64,000 nucleotides of DNA from CAZVQX01 sp964629735 (GTDB lineage: Bacteria > Bacillota_I > Bacilli_A > RF39 > UBA660): contig CAZVQX010000002.1 of NCBI GenBank assembly GCA_964629735.1, positions 1 through 64,000 of the forward strand. Reading direction: 5' to 3'. Positions 9,056 through 17,667 of this stretch are shown here, piece after piece. The notes under the pieces are model-generated. The model was given only the letters and a program-made list of their open reading frames with translations. It had not been told where the DNA came from and made no database searches. Position 1 is the stretch's first letter. The number at the start of each line of letters is the position of its first letter. Position numbers and translations under genes: made by a program.

Positions 9056-11596
9056 CTACTCTCTTTTTAATGCCATCGCTAGTGGTGTTTTATTAATTAT
9101 TCGTTTGGATAAACTAATCGCTATATAATAAGAGATTAATAATCCAAATAGTCCAACTGTAGCCATTAATGGTGAAAGTTCAATTGGAATTGCATAACCA
9201 ATATCTGAAGTTATACCTTTAACAATATATATTAATAAATTTTTCATTGCTGGTATTGAAAGTAAATATGAAATTATTACAAAAGGTGTATAAATATTAA
9301 GAACAATCGCACTTATTTTTTTGTTTGGATATCCTAAAACCTTCATTAATGAAATTGTCTTTTGATTTTCTTCAACAACAATATTGGCAATAACAGCAAT
9401 TATTACTAAAGCCATAAATGAAGCAAAAGTAATAATAACATAAATCATTCCATTATAGGCTGATGTTTGGTCTTTTATATTTTTTTCTAAATCATCAATA
9501 CTAAAGATTGATGCGATAGTAGTTACTTCTTCTTCATTTAGTTTTTCTAAGTCACTATATTGAGGATTAATTGTATATTTTCGATTATAAACATCTTCTG
9601 GCAACTTAAAAGCATCAGCTAAATTCGCACGATTAACATAAGCAATATTCGCCATATAATTCTCAGCTATACCTGTTATTTTATACGAAATATCTTGACC
9701 ATTTATATTAACTATTAGTTCATCATTAATAACTACATTTAAAATTTCTTGAATATTTTTATTAATAACAATATTATTGTCTTCATGTAAATTGGCTAAC
9801 AAATTGTTTTCTGTTTCATCTAATACTGTTACATATCTTAATTCATAATCAATTCCAACTATATTAAGATCAAAATCTTTATCAGGCATTTCTTTTGAAT
9901 TACCTTTTTCATCTTTTATTCCTGTTAAACGTTGATCAATAGTAAAGACCAAATCATCTTGATCGCTCTCGCCAAATTGGATTGTATTATAATTAACAAT
10001 ATAATCAAATTTAAAACTTTCAAATGTTTTGGAAATTAATGAATTAAATAAGTTAGAACCAATTAATACTAAAACAATTAATAAACCAGTCATAAATGAT
10101 GTAATTGATACTATTAATAATTTACCTAAAGAACGGAATGCTAATGAATATTTAAATCGATAATCAAATGGTAAAAAACTAACTAATTTATTTAAAGTTC
10201 GACTTAAGAAATTGACTTTTAAGTTACTTCCTTCTTTTAATAAATATAAAGGCTTTTTGCGTAACATAATTAAAGCCGTAATATAACTAATTATTGATAA
10301 AGTTAAGAGAGGTATTAAGATTATTTTTAATAATAAACTAGCATTAAATTGTAAACCGGATAATGGAATTGTATAGTACTTTAATAATAATAAAGCAAAA
10401 CTTTTATTTAATAACAGTCCTATAATATAACCTAAAATGCCACCGACAATACTTGCAACAATTGGATATACTAAATAACTACTTGAAATTAAAAATGTAT
10501 TATACCCTAACGATTTTAAAACACCAATTTGTAACTTTTCAGAATCGATCCTTTTTTTAATAACTACTACAATAATTAAAATCGAAATAATTAATAATAA
10601 ATATAAAAATGTTTCTGAAAAAACACGATTTGAATTTAAATCGTTTTGAATAACATTAGCACGAACAAAACGCGTGATACTTACTAAGTCAAATTCAATT
10701 AATCCTTTTTCTATCATATCTGCAACAGGATCCTTATCTTTGTTACTTTGTTCAGTGTTAGATTGGCCTACTGATATTGATATTTTATTTTTACGATCGT
10801 ATTTATAATTAAAACGTGCCGCTATTACTTCCTCTTTAACGCCTAAAAATTCTTGATAACTTTTTTCATTCATAAAGATAACATTGTTTTTTTCATCATT
10901 AAAAACTGGACTACTTAATGAGATTAATGGATATACGTGATCAGATGCATAACTAAAACCAACAATTTTATAATCAACATTGTTAATTTTATACCAATCA
11001 CCAATTTTTAAATTATTCACTTTGGCAAATTTAGGCAGTATAGTTATCTCATTATCATTTAGAGGATAATCTCCTTCGATTAAATACATCTTATTAATTT
11101 CCTTATCAGATTTGTAAGGAATTGCTTTTATAATAATGTCACCTTTAGTATATACTTTAGCACTTTCAATTTCATAATTAAAATTATATTTTTTAGCTAA
11201 ATCTTCTACTTTATTAATATTAATTAATAGATGGTGACCATATTTTTCAAAAACTGATTTAACTCCTAAATATATTTGGTCATCACATAGTTTATGTTTA
11301 AGACATAATTGATAATTATTTAATAATTTCTTCTCTTGTTCCAATAAATCTAACAATAATAATTTTTCAATATCTTCACTACTAACATCTTTAGAATAAT
11401 CTATTTTAGGAACAAAACTAAAATTTTCGACATTTTGTTCTTCTAAATAATTATAATATCTATTTTCGGCGCGATCCAGGGCAGTGTTAATTGCTGTATA
11501 TATTCCAGTTGATAACATAATTAAAATAATAATAGCAAACATTTGAATTTTTTTATTTCGAAGACCTTTGAATGCATTTGTTAACAATAATTTCAT
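9056..11596 (-). CDS. FtsX-family ABC transporter permease
   Basis: This large permease has a first membrane helix near residues 15-37, a long extracellular region (about 40-330), an FtsX-type block of three helices (about 330-450), a second extracellular region and a final FtsX block near the C-terminus. The duplicated FtsX architecture matches bacitracin/lantibiotic-type or MacB-type exporters. Start chosen as the ATG at 11594-11596 behind GAGGTG. It overlaps the upstream ATPase stop in a TAATG arrangement, and a GTG three codons earlier lies within that ribosome site. The extracellular domain does not point to a substrate I can name. Confidence 0.87.
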   Translation of the reverse strand: MKLLLTNAFKGLRNKKIQMFAIIILIMLSTGIYTAINTALDRAENRYYNYLEEQNVENFSFVPKIDYSKDVSSEDIEKLLLLDLLEQEKKLLNNYQLCLKHKLCDDQIYLGVKSVFEKYGHHLLININKVEDLAKKYNFNYEIESAKVYTKGDIIIKAIPYKSDKEINKMYLIEGDYPLNDNEITILPKFAKVNNLKIGDWYKINNVDYKIVGFSYASDHVYPLISLSSPVFNDEKNNVIFMNEKSYQEFLGVKEEVIAARFNYKYDRKNKISISVGQSNTEQSNKDKDPVADMIEKGLIEFDLVSITRFVRANVIQNDLNSNRVFSETFLYLLLIISILIIVVVIKKRIDSEKLQIGVLKSLGYNTFLISSSYLVYPIVASIVGGILGYIIGLLLNKSFALLLLKYYTIPLSGLQFNASLLLKIILIPLLTLSIISYITALIMLRKKPLYLLKEGSNLKVNFLSRTLNKLVSFLPFDYRFKYSLAFRSLGKLLIVSITSFMTGLLIVLVLIGSNLFNSLISKTFESFKFDYIVNYNTIQFGESDQDDLVFTIDQRLTGIKDEKGNSKEMPDKDFDLNIVGIDYELRYVTVLDETENNLLANLHEDNNIVINKNIQEILNVVINDELIVNINGQDISYKITGIAENYMANIAYVNRANLADAFKLPEDVYNRKYTINPQYSDLEKLNEEEVTTIASIFSIDDLEKNIKDQTSAYNGMIYVIITFASFMALVIIAVIANIVVEENQKTISLMKVLGYPNKKISAIVLNIYTPFVIISYLLSIPAMKNLLIYIVKGITSDIGYAIPIELSPLMATVGLFGLLISYYIAISLSKRIINKTPLAMALKRE

Positions 11597-12312
11597 TAAG
11601 CCCACCTCAAATCTTTTGCTTTTTTTATTTCTTTATTAATTTTTATTTCAGCGATTTCACCACTATTCATTTTAATAACAACATTAGCCATTTCAGCAAT
11701 ACTTGGATTGTGTGTTACGATAACAATAGTTGTATAATACTGTTCATTTATATCTTGTAATGCTTTTAAAATTCTTTTACCCGACTTTTCATCTAATGCT
11801 CCTGTAGGTTCATCGCAGAATATAACCTTAGGATTTTTTATAATTGCACGCGCAATTGAAATTCTTTGCATTTGACCACCTGATAATTGGTATGGATATT
11901 TGTTTATATGATCATTTAAATCAATAATGTCAATAACTTGTTTCATACTTAAATTATTATCACCAGTTAGTCCCAATTCAATATTTTCACGAGCTGTTAA
12001 ATTAGATATTAAATTATAGCTTTGAAAAATAAAGCCCATATTATCAGACCGATATTGTGTTAATTGTTCTTCATTATATTTATCAATTCGCGAATTATTA
12101 AAATATATTTTACCATTAGTTGGGTTATCAATCCCTGATAATAAATTTAATATCGTGGATTTACCACTACCACTTGGTCCTAAAATAACAACAATATCAC
12201 CTTCATTTATTTCTAAATCAATATTTTTTAAAGCTTGTTGTTTACCAGATATATTATTATAAATTTTATTTACTTTTTCTAAACGATATATTTTTTTCAT
12301 TTTATCATCCAT
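11596..12312 (-). CDS. ABC transporter ATP-binding protein (MacB/LolD-like), first of the operon
   Basis: Walker A GPSGSGKST, signature LSGGQMQR, Walker [13 protein letters not shown] and switch His VTHN are intact. It resembles the ATPase at 8341-9048 throughout, so the pair probably arose by duplication and both look catalytically competent. Its stop overlaps the permease start. Two ATGs four codons apart (12312 and 12300) are possible starts and neither has a strong ribosome site; the longer form is reported. TATAAT-like boxes lie in the 60 bp upstream, after the terminator of the LCP gene, so the operon is probably transcribed independently. Confidence 0.9.
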   Translation of the reverse strand: MDDKMKKIYRLEKVNKIYNNISGKQQALKNIDLEINEGDIVVILGPSGSGKSTILNLLSGIDNPTNGKIYFNNSRIDKYNEEQLTQYRSDNMGFIFQSYNLISNLTARENIELGLTGDNNLSMKQVIDIIDLNDHINKYPYQLSGGQMQRISIARAIIKNPKVIFCDEPTGALDEKSGKRILKALQDINEQYYTTIVIVTHNPSIAEMANVVIKMNSGEIAEIKINKEIKKAKDLRWA

Positions 12313-12373
12313 CCCACTTTAATTATATAATTTATCAATTGATATTATACACTATTTAACTTTTTTTTACCAC

Positions 12374-12400
12374 CAAAAAGAGAATGCAAAAGCATTCTCT
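12374..12400 (-). terminator. Rho-independent terminator of the LCP gene
   Basis: A 9-bp perfect stem AGAGAATGC/GCATTCTCT with a four-base loop is followed by TTTTT on the minus strand. The stem overlaps the stop codon of the LCP gene. Confidence 0.9.
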
Positions 12401-14639
12401 AATCTACCGGGACAATATCAATAATATTAAATTCTTCATCTGGCTTTTCTTCATCGCCCGGTGTTGGATTTTCAACTATTGGTTCATTTTGTTTTTTTTC
12501 CATATATTTAATTTCTAATTTATTTTCAATTAAATCATATAAACTACTTCCTGCCGGTACATTTTGATAAATAATTAAACCGCTTTTTGTTTCATCATAA
12601 GCTACATCATCTACACTTATTTCAACAAATTCCTCTAGAATACTTAAGTTATATTTCTTCTTCCATTGTTCATAAAATGAAATGTCTTTTCCAACAAAAT
12701 CTGGTAATTTACACAATTCTGACTCTTTATTTTCCTCTAATGAACAATTTGGTATAACGGGTTCCGCGGGTTGGGCTATTTTTTCGACAACATCGATAGT
12801 AAGGGTTTTAACATAATCCATATCCATTTTTGCATATGGACTTTGTTTAATAATTTCACCAACCCGATGATATGGGGCATCTGAGGTTACATAATTAATC
12901 GTCAGTTTTAATCCATTACTATTAGCAAAACTGACTGCCGATTCCTCTGATTTTCCTACAAAATTTGGTAATAAAGGTATACCTGCTTCGTTATAATAAT
13001 TATCACCAATTATTTTTTCTTGATATGGTTCATTAATATTAAATTTAAAAGTTTTATGAATTTCTTTTTCTTTTAAACCTAAATTTACTTTCATTGCATT
13101 TGAAACATCACGAATACTACCTTTATATGGAATTTGATTTGACAATTCAAGTCTCATTCCTTGGCCGTGAATTTCACTATAATCCATTATATACATACCA
13201 TAAGTTTTTAATGTTAATTTTTGGAATTTAATAATTTCATCAATTTTAGCATCTTTTGTCTTACTTATGACATCTTTTCCAACATTATAAAAGGATAAAA
13301 TTTCATTAACACTCATATTAGTTTCCATACTTTTACTTAAGGTATCTAATAAATCATAAACGGTCTCTATTTTACGAATATTTTTTGCTTTATTTAATAT
13401 TCCTTTTACAACCAATTGTTGATTTTGACCTCGAACAATATCACTAGTTCCACTATAACCCCACGCACTTCCACAACGGTTAGCATTATTATGACGATTA
13501 CGACTTAGTGCCAATGCTTGCTCCCCATTTAAAGTTTGTAATCCTTTTTTTACGTATACTGTATGTTTACCCCAACGACGGCTACTATCTTGTTCACAAA
13601 ATTGATATGGCACATCAACTTCAACACCACCTAAAGCATCAACTAATTTAACAACCCCTTTAAAATTAATTTTAAAGAAATAATCAATTTTAACATCTAA
13701 AAGATTTTCGATTGTTTTCATCATACAATCTTGACCATACCAAGCAGCATGGGTAATTTTATTTTTTCTTTGTCCTGGAAAACAAGCAATAGGAACATAA
13801 CTATCTCTCGGAATGCTTACAATAGTTGTATTTAAAGTTTTAGGATTAAATGTAACTACCATTAAGGCATCCCCGTTAAAAGAACTGTTGGCAATATTTT
13901 CTTCTTCAGAATCAACCCCCATTAATAACATTGTAAATGGTTTATCAATAACATTACCACGTGATACTTGTTTTTTCGCAATTGTTTTTTCTTCTGTATA
14001 AATAATTTTTGTTGTTGATAAATATTCCCCAAAACTCTCAACCGAACTAAATAATATTTTATAATTAGTTGGCAAAAATATATACTTTACTTCATTACCT
14101 TTTAAAGCCTCTATCAATTGAATATAACTATCAAAATAAACTAGTTTATTTTTGATTTTTTTATTTTTAATTATATCTTTTGAAATTTGATAACCGTCAA
14201 TACTATTCTCATCATTTAAAAGACCAATGACTCCGTTATCTAATTCATCAAGAGAATTTACTTTGTTGTCTTGATTAGTAACTAAACTAGTTGAATAAAC
14301 ACTAGAGTGTTTACTTACTTTATGTAATTTATTATATATATTACTAATATTTAACGATATTATAAGTGATACTACCGTATATATAATTGTAGTAATTAAA
14401 AAAATAATAAAGCTGGTACTTTTATTTTTTGTTAGCACTCTTTTAGCAAATAATAAAAAAAGTGACCATATTATTATTAAAATAAAACTAACGCTTAATC
14501 TAATAAAATTTTCTATTCCTGTTAATAACGACAGTGAATATATAAAATAAATTGTAACAATTGTTAATATTATTAAAAATGTGGTTACCACATTAAATCT
14601 TCCTTTATGTTTCATTAAACTTTTTAACTTTGTTTTCAT
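12399..14639 (-). CDS. LytR-CpsA-Psr (LCP) family wall-polymer ligase with C-terminal PASTA-like repeats
   Basis: LCP enzymes attach teichoic acids or other glycopolymers to peptidoglycan outside the membrane. Three N-terminal membrane helices (about residues 15-37, 45-68 and 76-100) precede the LCP catalytic domain (about 230-450). The domain has LLMGVDS, the Arg/Asp-rich SIPRDSYV, FKGVVKLVDALGGVEV and ALALSRNRH. After it come two PASTA-like units, each opening LPNFVGK or LPDFVGK (about 555-620 and 660-730). PASTA domains usually bind muropeptides or lipid II. The ATG at 14637-14639 follows GGAGG, and a longer upstream reading lacks a ribosome site. It has its own promoter and terminator. 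The 746-aa size is large for the family because of the added repeats. Confidence 0.9.
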   Translation of the reverse strand: MKTKLKSLMKHKGRFNVVTTFLIILTIVTIYFIYSLSLLTGIENFIRLSVSFILIIIWSLFLLFAKRVLTKNKSTSFIIFLITTIIYTVVSLIISLNISNIYNKLHKVSKHSSVYSTSLVTNQDNKVNSLDELDNGVIGLLNDENSIDGYQISKDIIKNKKIKNKLVYFDSYIQLIEALKGNEVKYIFLPTNYKILFSSVESFGEYLSTTKIIYTEEKTIAKKQVSRGNVIDKPFTMLLMGVDSEEENIANSSFNGDALMVVTFNPKTLNTTIVSIPRDSYVPIACFPGQRKNKITHAAWYGQDCMMKTIENLLDVKIDYFFKINFKGVVKLVDALGGVEVDVPYQFCEQDSSRRWGKHTVYVKKGLQTLNGEQALALSRNRHNNANRCGSAWGYSGTSDIVRGQNQQLVVKGILNKAKNIRKIETVYDLLDTLSKSMETNMSVNEILSFYNVGKDVISKTKDAKIDEIIKFQKLTLKTYGMYIMDYSEIHGQGMRLELSNQIPYKGSIRDVSNAMKVNLGLKEKEIHKTFKFNINEPYQEKIIGDNYYNEAGIPLLPNFVGKSEESAVSFANSNGLKLTINYVTSDAPYHRVGEIIKQSPYAKMDMDYVKTLTIDVVEKIAQPAEPVIPNCSLEENKESELCKLPDFVGKDISFYEQWKKKYNLSILEEFVEISVDDVAYDETKSGLIIYQNVPAGSSLYDLIENKLEIKYMEKKQNEPIVENPTPGDEEKPDEEFNIIDIVPVD

Positions 14640-14661
14640 AATTACCTCCAAGTCAAATATA

Positions 14662-14690
14662 ATTATAACCTCTTTTATTAATTTAAACAA
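14662..14690 (-). promoter_or_regulatory. Promoter of the LCP gene
   Basis: TTGTTT (14685-14690) and TATAAT (14662-14667) on the minus strand with a 17-bp spacer, about 25 bp upstream of the LCP start codon. Confidence 0.7.
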
Positions 14691-14786
14691 CAATTAACAT
14701 AATTATTTATAAAAATTGACACTTTTTTATTAACTTTTAAATTGACAATGAATAATAATATAATATAACAATTTTTTAAAAAATAT

Positions 14787-14815
14787 TTGCTTTTCTTAAA
14801 ATTGTTTGATATAAT
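14787..14815 (+). promoter_or_regulatory. Promoter of the tRNA-Cys/tRNA-Gly unit
   Basis: TTGCTT (14787-14792), a 17-bp spacer and a perfect TATAAT (14810-14815) place the transcript start within a few bases of the tRNA-Cys 5' end at 14824. A second possible promoter (TTGACA at 14742-14747, TATAAC at 14764-14769) lies upstream. Confidence 0.8.
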
Positions 14816-14823
14816 TTATTCAT

Positions 14824-14897
14824 GGGTCTATAGCCAAGTGGTAAGGCATGGGACTGCAACTCCCTGATCGTTGGTTCAAATCCGACTAGGCCCTCCA
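14824..14897 (+). tRNA. tRNA-Cys (GCA)
   Basis: A complete cloverleaf of 74 nt. The acceptor stem GGGTCTA/TAGGCCC has one G-U pair, the anticodon loop CTGCAAC carries GCA, and the T loop is GTTCAAATC. CCA is encoded. The discriminator base is T (U73), the known identity element of tRNA-Cys. Confidence 0.97.
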
Positions 14898-14904
14898 TTT
14901 TTAT

Positions 14905-14978
14905 GCAGATGTGGTTCAATGGTAGAATTCCGCCTTGCCAAGGCGAAGACGCGGGTTCGATTCCCGTCATCTGCTCCA
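14905..14978 (+). tRNA. tRNA-Gly (GCC)
   Basis: A complete cloverleaf of 74 nt. The acceptor stem is GCAGATG/CATCTGC, the anticodon loop TTGCCAA carries GCC, the T arm is CGGGTTCGATTCCCG and CCA is encoded. Discriminator U73 fits bacterial tRNA-Gly. It is seven bases downstream of tRNA-Cys and clearly co-transcribed. Confidence 0.97.
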
Positions 14979-15022
14979 AAAGAAAATTCGTTTGAACTTT
15001 ATGTTTAAACTTAAAATAAAAA

Positions 15023-15048
15023 GCAATCCTAATATGGATTGTTTTTTT
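15023..15048 (+). terminator. Terminator of the tRNA unit, probably bidirectional
   Basis: CAATCC/GGATTG with a short loop is followed by seven T on the plus strand. The opposite strand also ends in a T-rich run, so it may also terminate the HD-domain gene arriving from the other side. Confidence 0.85.
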
Positions 15049-15050
15049 AT

Positions 15051-15713
15051 CTAATTAAAATTCTGATTATTAACCTTCTCATTGCTATCAAATAATTTAT
15101 TTACTTTAATATATCGCTTTTTAAATTCTTCTTTATTAGATAACAGTTTTACAACATCCTCTAAAAATTGATAATAATCATTATCTGGAAAGTACATTTT
15201 ATCTACGGCATATCCACCTTTACCAAATTTGTCTTTAATATGATTCATTGATTCTTCAATCATTTCATCTAAACTTAAATTAGGATGATGGTTTTTTATA
15301 TAATTATATGTCCGGGTTAAAATAACATCTATTAAAGTGTTGCGATCAGCTGATGAAACAATTTTACCATATATACTTCTTGGTTCTCTATTAGATGACG
15401 CTCGATGATCTTCTATTGCCTCTTTCATAATTAACATCTCTTCCTCACTAAAAAAAGAAGATAAATTTTTATCATTGTATAATATTCTAGCAGACACTAA
15501 CTCATGTGTTTTAGCATCTATATGATGACCACAATCATGATACGCAGCAATGGTATATACCATATTAAAATTAATATTTTGCACGGTTGATGCAAAACCA
15601 ATACTTCTTTTTATAACATAATCAATATGGTCAATACTATGAGCCTCATCATTTTTCATATACAGAGGTAAAACTTTTTTTTCAATATATTCTTTTATTT
15701 TACTATCTATCAT
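15051..15713 (-). CDS. HD-domain protein, putative metal-dependent phosphohydrolase
   Basis: A 220-aa soluble protein of the HD superfamily, which hydrolyses phosphoester bonds of nucleotides or related compounds using bound metal. Visible are an N-terminal His cluster (EAHSIDHIDYV, about residues 18-28), the HD dyad in AAYHDCGHH (about 53-61) and a later Asp in SADRNTLIDVI (about 121-131), which together give the H...HD...D pattern. No signalling or RelA partner domain is present. It lies just downstream of the phosphoketolase-like gene on the same strand with 31 bp between them, so it may belong to that operon. Its substrate cannot be inferred. Confidence 0.75.
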   Translation of the reverse strand: MIDSKIKEYIEKKVLPLYMKNDEAHSIDHIDYVIKRSIGFASTVQNINFNMVYTIAAYHDCGHHIDAKTHELVSARILYNDKNLSSFFSEEEMLIMKEAIEDHRASSNREPRSIYGKIVSSADRNTLIDVILTRTYNYIKNHHPNLSLDEMIEESMNHIKDKFGKGGYAVDKMYFPDNDYYQFLEDVVKLLSNKEEFKKRYIKVNKLFDSNEKVNNQNFN

Positions 15714-15744
15714 TTAATCACATTCCTATATATCTAATATTAGT

Positions 15745-17667
15745 TTACAATAATTCATTTATTAATTCAACAATATTTTCTTTTGAACAACCATTCATTT
15801 TCATTTTATTAGCACTATCAACTGATTTATTACTTAAATCATTAAAACCTAAAACTTTTATATTATTATTATATTTATATAATAATTGTTTTAAGGCTGA
15901 AGGATAACCATGAAAAACATATATAATGTTTTTACACTCATCAAATAAATTATGTTTTTCTTTTAAAATGGATATATCATAAATATATATTAGCTTTATT
16001 TTATAATTACTTTCTTTACAAACTGATAAACACTCTTTTAATTGATATATGCCTGTTGCTACTAATATAATATCCGGATTAACATAATTTTGAAAAATTA
16101 AATATTTATTCGTGATTAACTTGCTTGCTTTTTTTTTGCTTAATTCAATTAATTCGTGTTTTGTTATAACTATTACATTAATAAAATTATATATTTTATT
16201 AACATTTTTTAAAGTCAATATTAGTGAATAATAATCGATTGGGAAAAATACATTACAGTATTTATTTTCATCAATTAATAGATTATTCAAAATTTCAGGA
16301 TTTTGATGAGAATAACAATTTTCTTCCCAAAGACTAGTTAATAATAAATTTAACGAATGGTAACCTTTTTTAGTTTCATATATAAATTTTTTATATTGGC
16401 TAATTATACTTAAAACAATCGAAGCAAATCCTTCATATGATATAAAAATTCCATTATTACCACCTCTAATATGACCAATTAAGGCAGTTAAACAAACATT
16501 TTCATTTAATAATTCAAAAATATTTTCTCTATATTTAAGTAATTCTCCTAATTTATTTGAACCTAACTCATCAGGTGAAAAAATTACAAAGTTTTTATCT
16601 AATTTAATTATTGTTTCAAAATAATCAACGCAACAACTTAAGTTATTTGAATATTCATTTTTAAAAGAATAATCCGGATATTTTTTAAATTTTATTTGAT
16701 TATAAAAAAATTTATTAATTTTATTTTTCTTAGGAACATATAACTTATTGTTAACGTTTTGTTGACATATATTATACTTTTTTAACCAATCAATTACTAT
16801 TTCTTTTTTTATATTATTAGCTTTTATTTTTAATAATGGATTTTTATGTGAACATAAATTATTTTCAATATTTATATAATTATTACATAAGCCGGTCATG
16901 CCTTTTGGTGTTTTTAAAATAATAATTGAATTTTTATCATAATTCGTTTTACTCAATAATTTATTTAATATTTTTGTGAATTGTAAATGATTATTATTAA
17001 CAATAAAAACTTTATAACCTAAACTATTAAAATGTTTTTTTAAATCTTTATTACTCATTTTAGATAATAAAGATTGACTCCCCATTTTATAGCCATTTAG
17101 ATTAATAATTGGCAATATTTTTCCTTTTGACTTTATTATTTGATTTAGCTGCCACGAAGATGAAATAGAACCGGTCTCAGCTTCACCATCGCCGATTATA
17201 GGAATAACCAAAACATCATTTTTAAGGGCAATTCCATACGCTATTGGTAATGAATAACCTAATTCACCACCATCATAAAAAGTATATGGATAACTTGCAT
17301 TAATTTCACTACGATAACCTGTAGATGAACCAAATTGTTCTATTAATTTATTTATCTCTTTGTAATTTAATGGATATGTTTCTGTAAATTGTGACAAATA
17401 ATTATTAGCTAAATAAGCATTACCGGCATGACCAGCACCTATTATTGTTACTATATTTAAATTGTTTTTAAAAGCAACATAATTTAAACTTGAATAAATA
17501 AAATTAATATTAGGTACAGCACCCCAATGACCAACTGAATATTTTTTTAATTTAATATTATTTAAGTTTTTGCCTATACTACCGCCTTCAACATACATTG
17601 TTGCCAGTGATATAAAATTGGCTAAATTATAATATTTTTTTATTATTCTAATATCTCGTCGGATCAT
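15745..17667 (-). CDS. Phosphoketolase-like ThDP enzyme, short and divergent
   Basis: Phosphoketolases split xylulose 5-phosphate or fructose 6-phosphate with phosphate to acetyl phosphate, using thiamine diphosphate. Family landmarks in order: VGHWGAVPNINFIY (about residue 47), GAGHAG where GPGHGG is usual, GGELGYSLPIAYG, the ThDP/Mg motif IGDGEAETG (about 159), NLNGYK where HLNGYK is usual, FSPDELGSNKL, the Glu-bearing SYEGF, and SHQNP, where canonical enzymes have a catalytic His in FTHQDPG. FHGYP is near the C-terminus. Length is 640 aa against roughly 790-825. The fold and ThDP site look intact, but several conserved glycines and one His are changed. It overlaps the upstream gene by 4 bp (ATGA). 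Substrate change is an inference. Confidence 0.82.
   Translation of the reverse strand: MIRRDIRIIKKYYNLANFISLATMYVEGGSIGKNLNNIKLKKYSVGHWGAVPNINFIYSSLNYVAFKNNLNIVTIIGAGHAGNAYLANNYLSQFTETYPLNYKEINKLIEQFGSSTGYRSEINASYPYTFYDGGELGYSLPIAYGIALKNDVLVIPIIGDGEAETGSISSSWQLNQIIKSKGKILPIINLNGYKMGSQSLLSKMSNKDLKKHFNSLGYKVFIVNNNHLQFTKILNKLLSKTNYDKNSIIILKTPKGMTGLCNNYINIENNLCSHKNPLLKIKANNIKKEIVIDWLKKYNICQQNVNNKLYVPKKNKINKFFYNQIKFKKYPDYSFKNEYSNNLSCCVDYFETIIKLDKNFVIFSPDELGSNKLGELLKYRENIFELLNENVCLTALIGHIRGGNNGIFISYEGFASIVLSIISQYKKFIYETKKGYHSLNLLLTSLWEENCYSHQNPEILNNLLIDENKYCNVFFPIDYYSLILTLKNVNKIYNFINVIVITKHELIELSKKKASKLITNKYLIFQNYVNPDIILVATGIYQLKECLSVCKESNYKIKLIYIYDISILKEKHNLFDECKNIIYVFHGYPSALKQLLYKYNNNIKVLGFNDLSNKSVDSANKMKMNGCSKENIVELINELL

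Noticed and set aside
14776..14979. 67-codon minus-strand reading frame over the tRNA pair
   Set aside because: It is antisense to two perfect tRNAs. Such TGIEPASSPW-like translations are a known artefact of tRNA genes.
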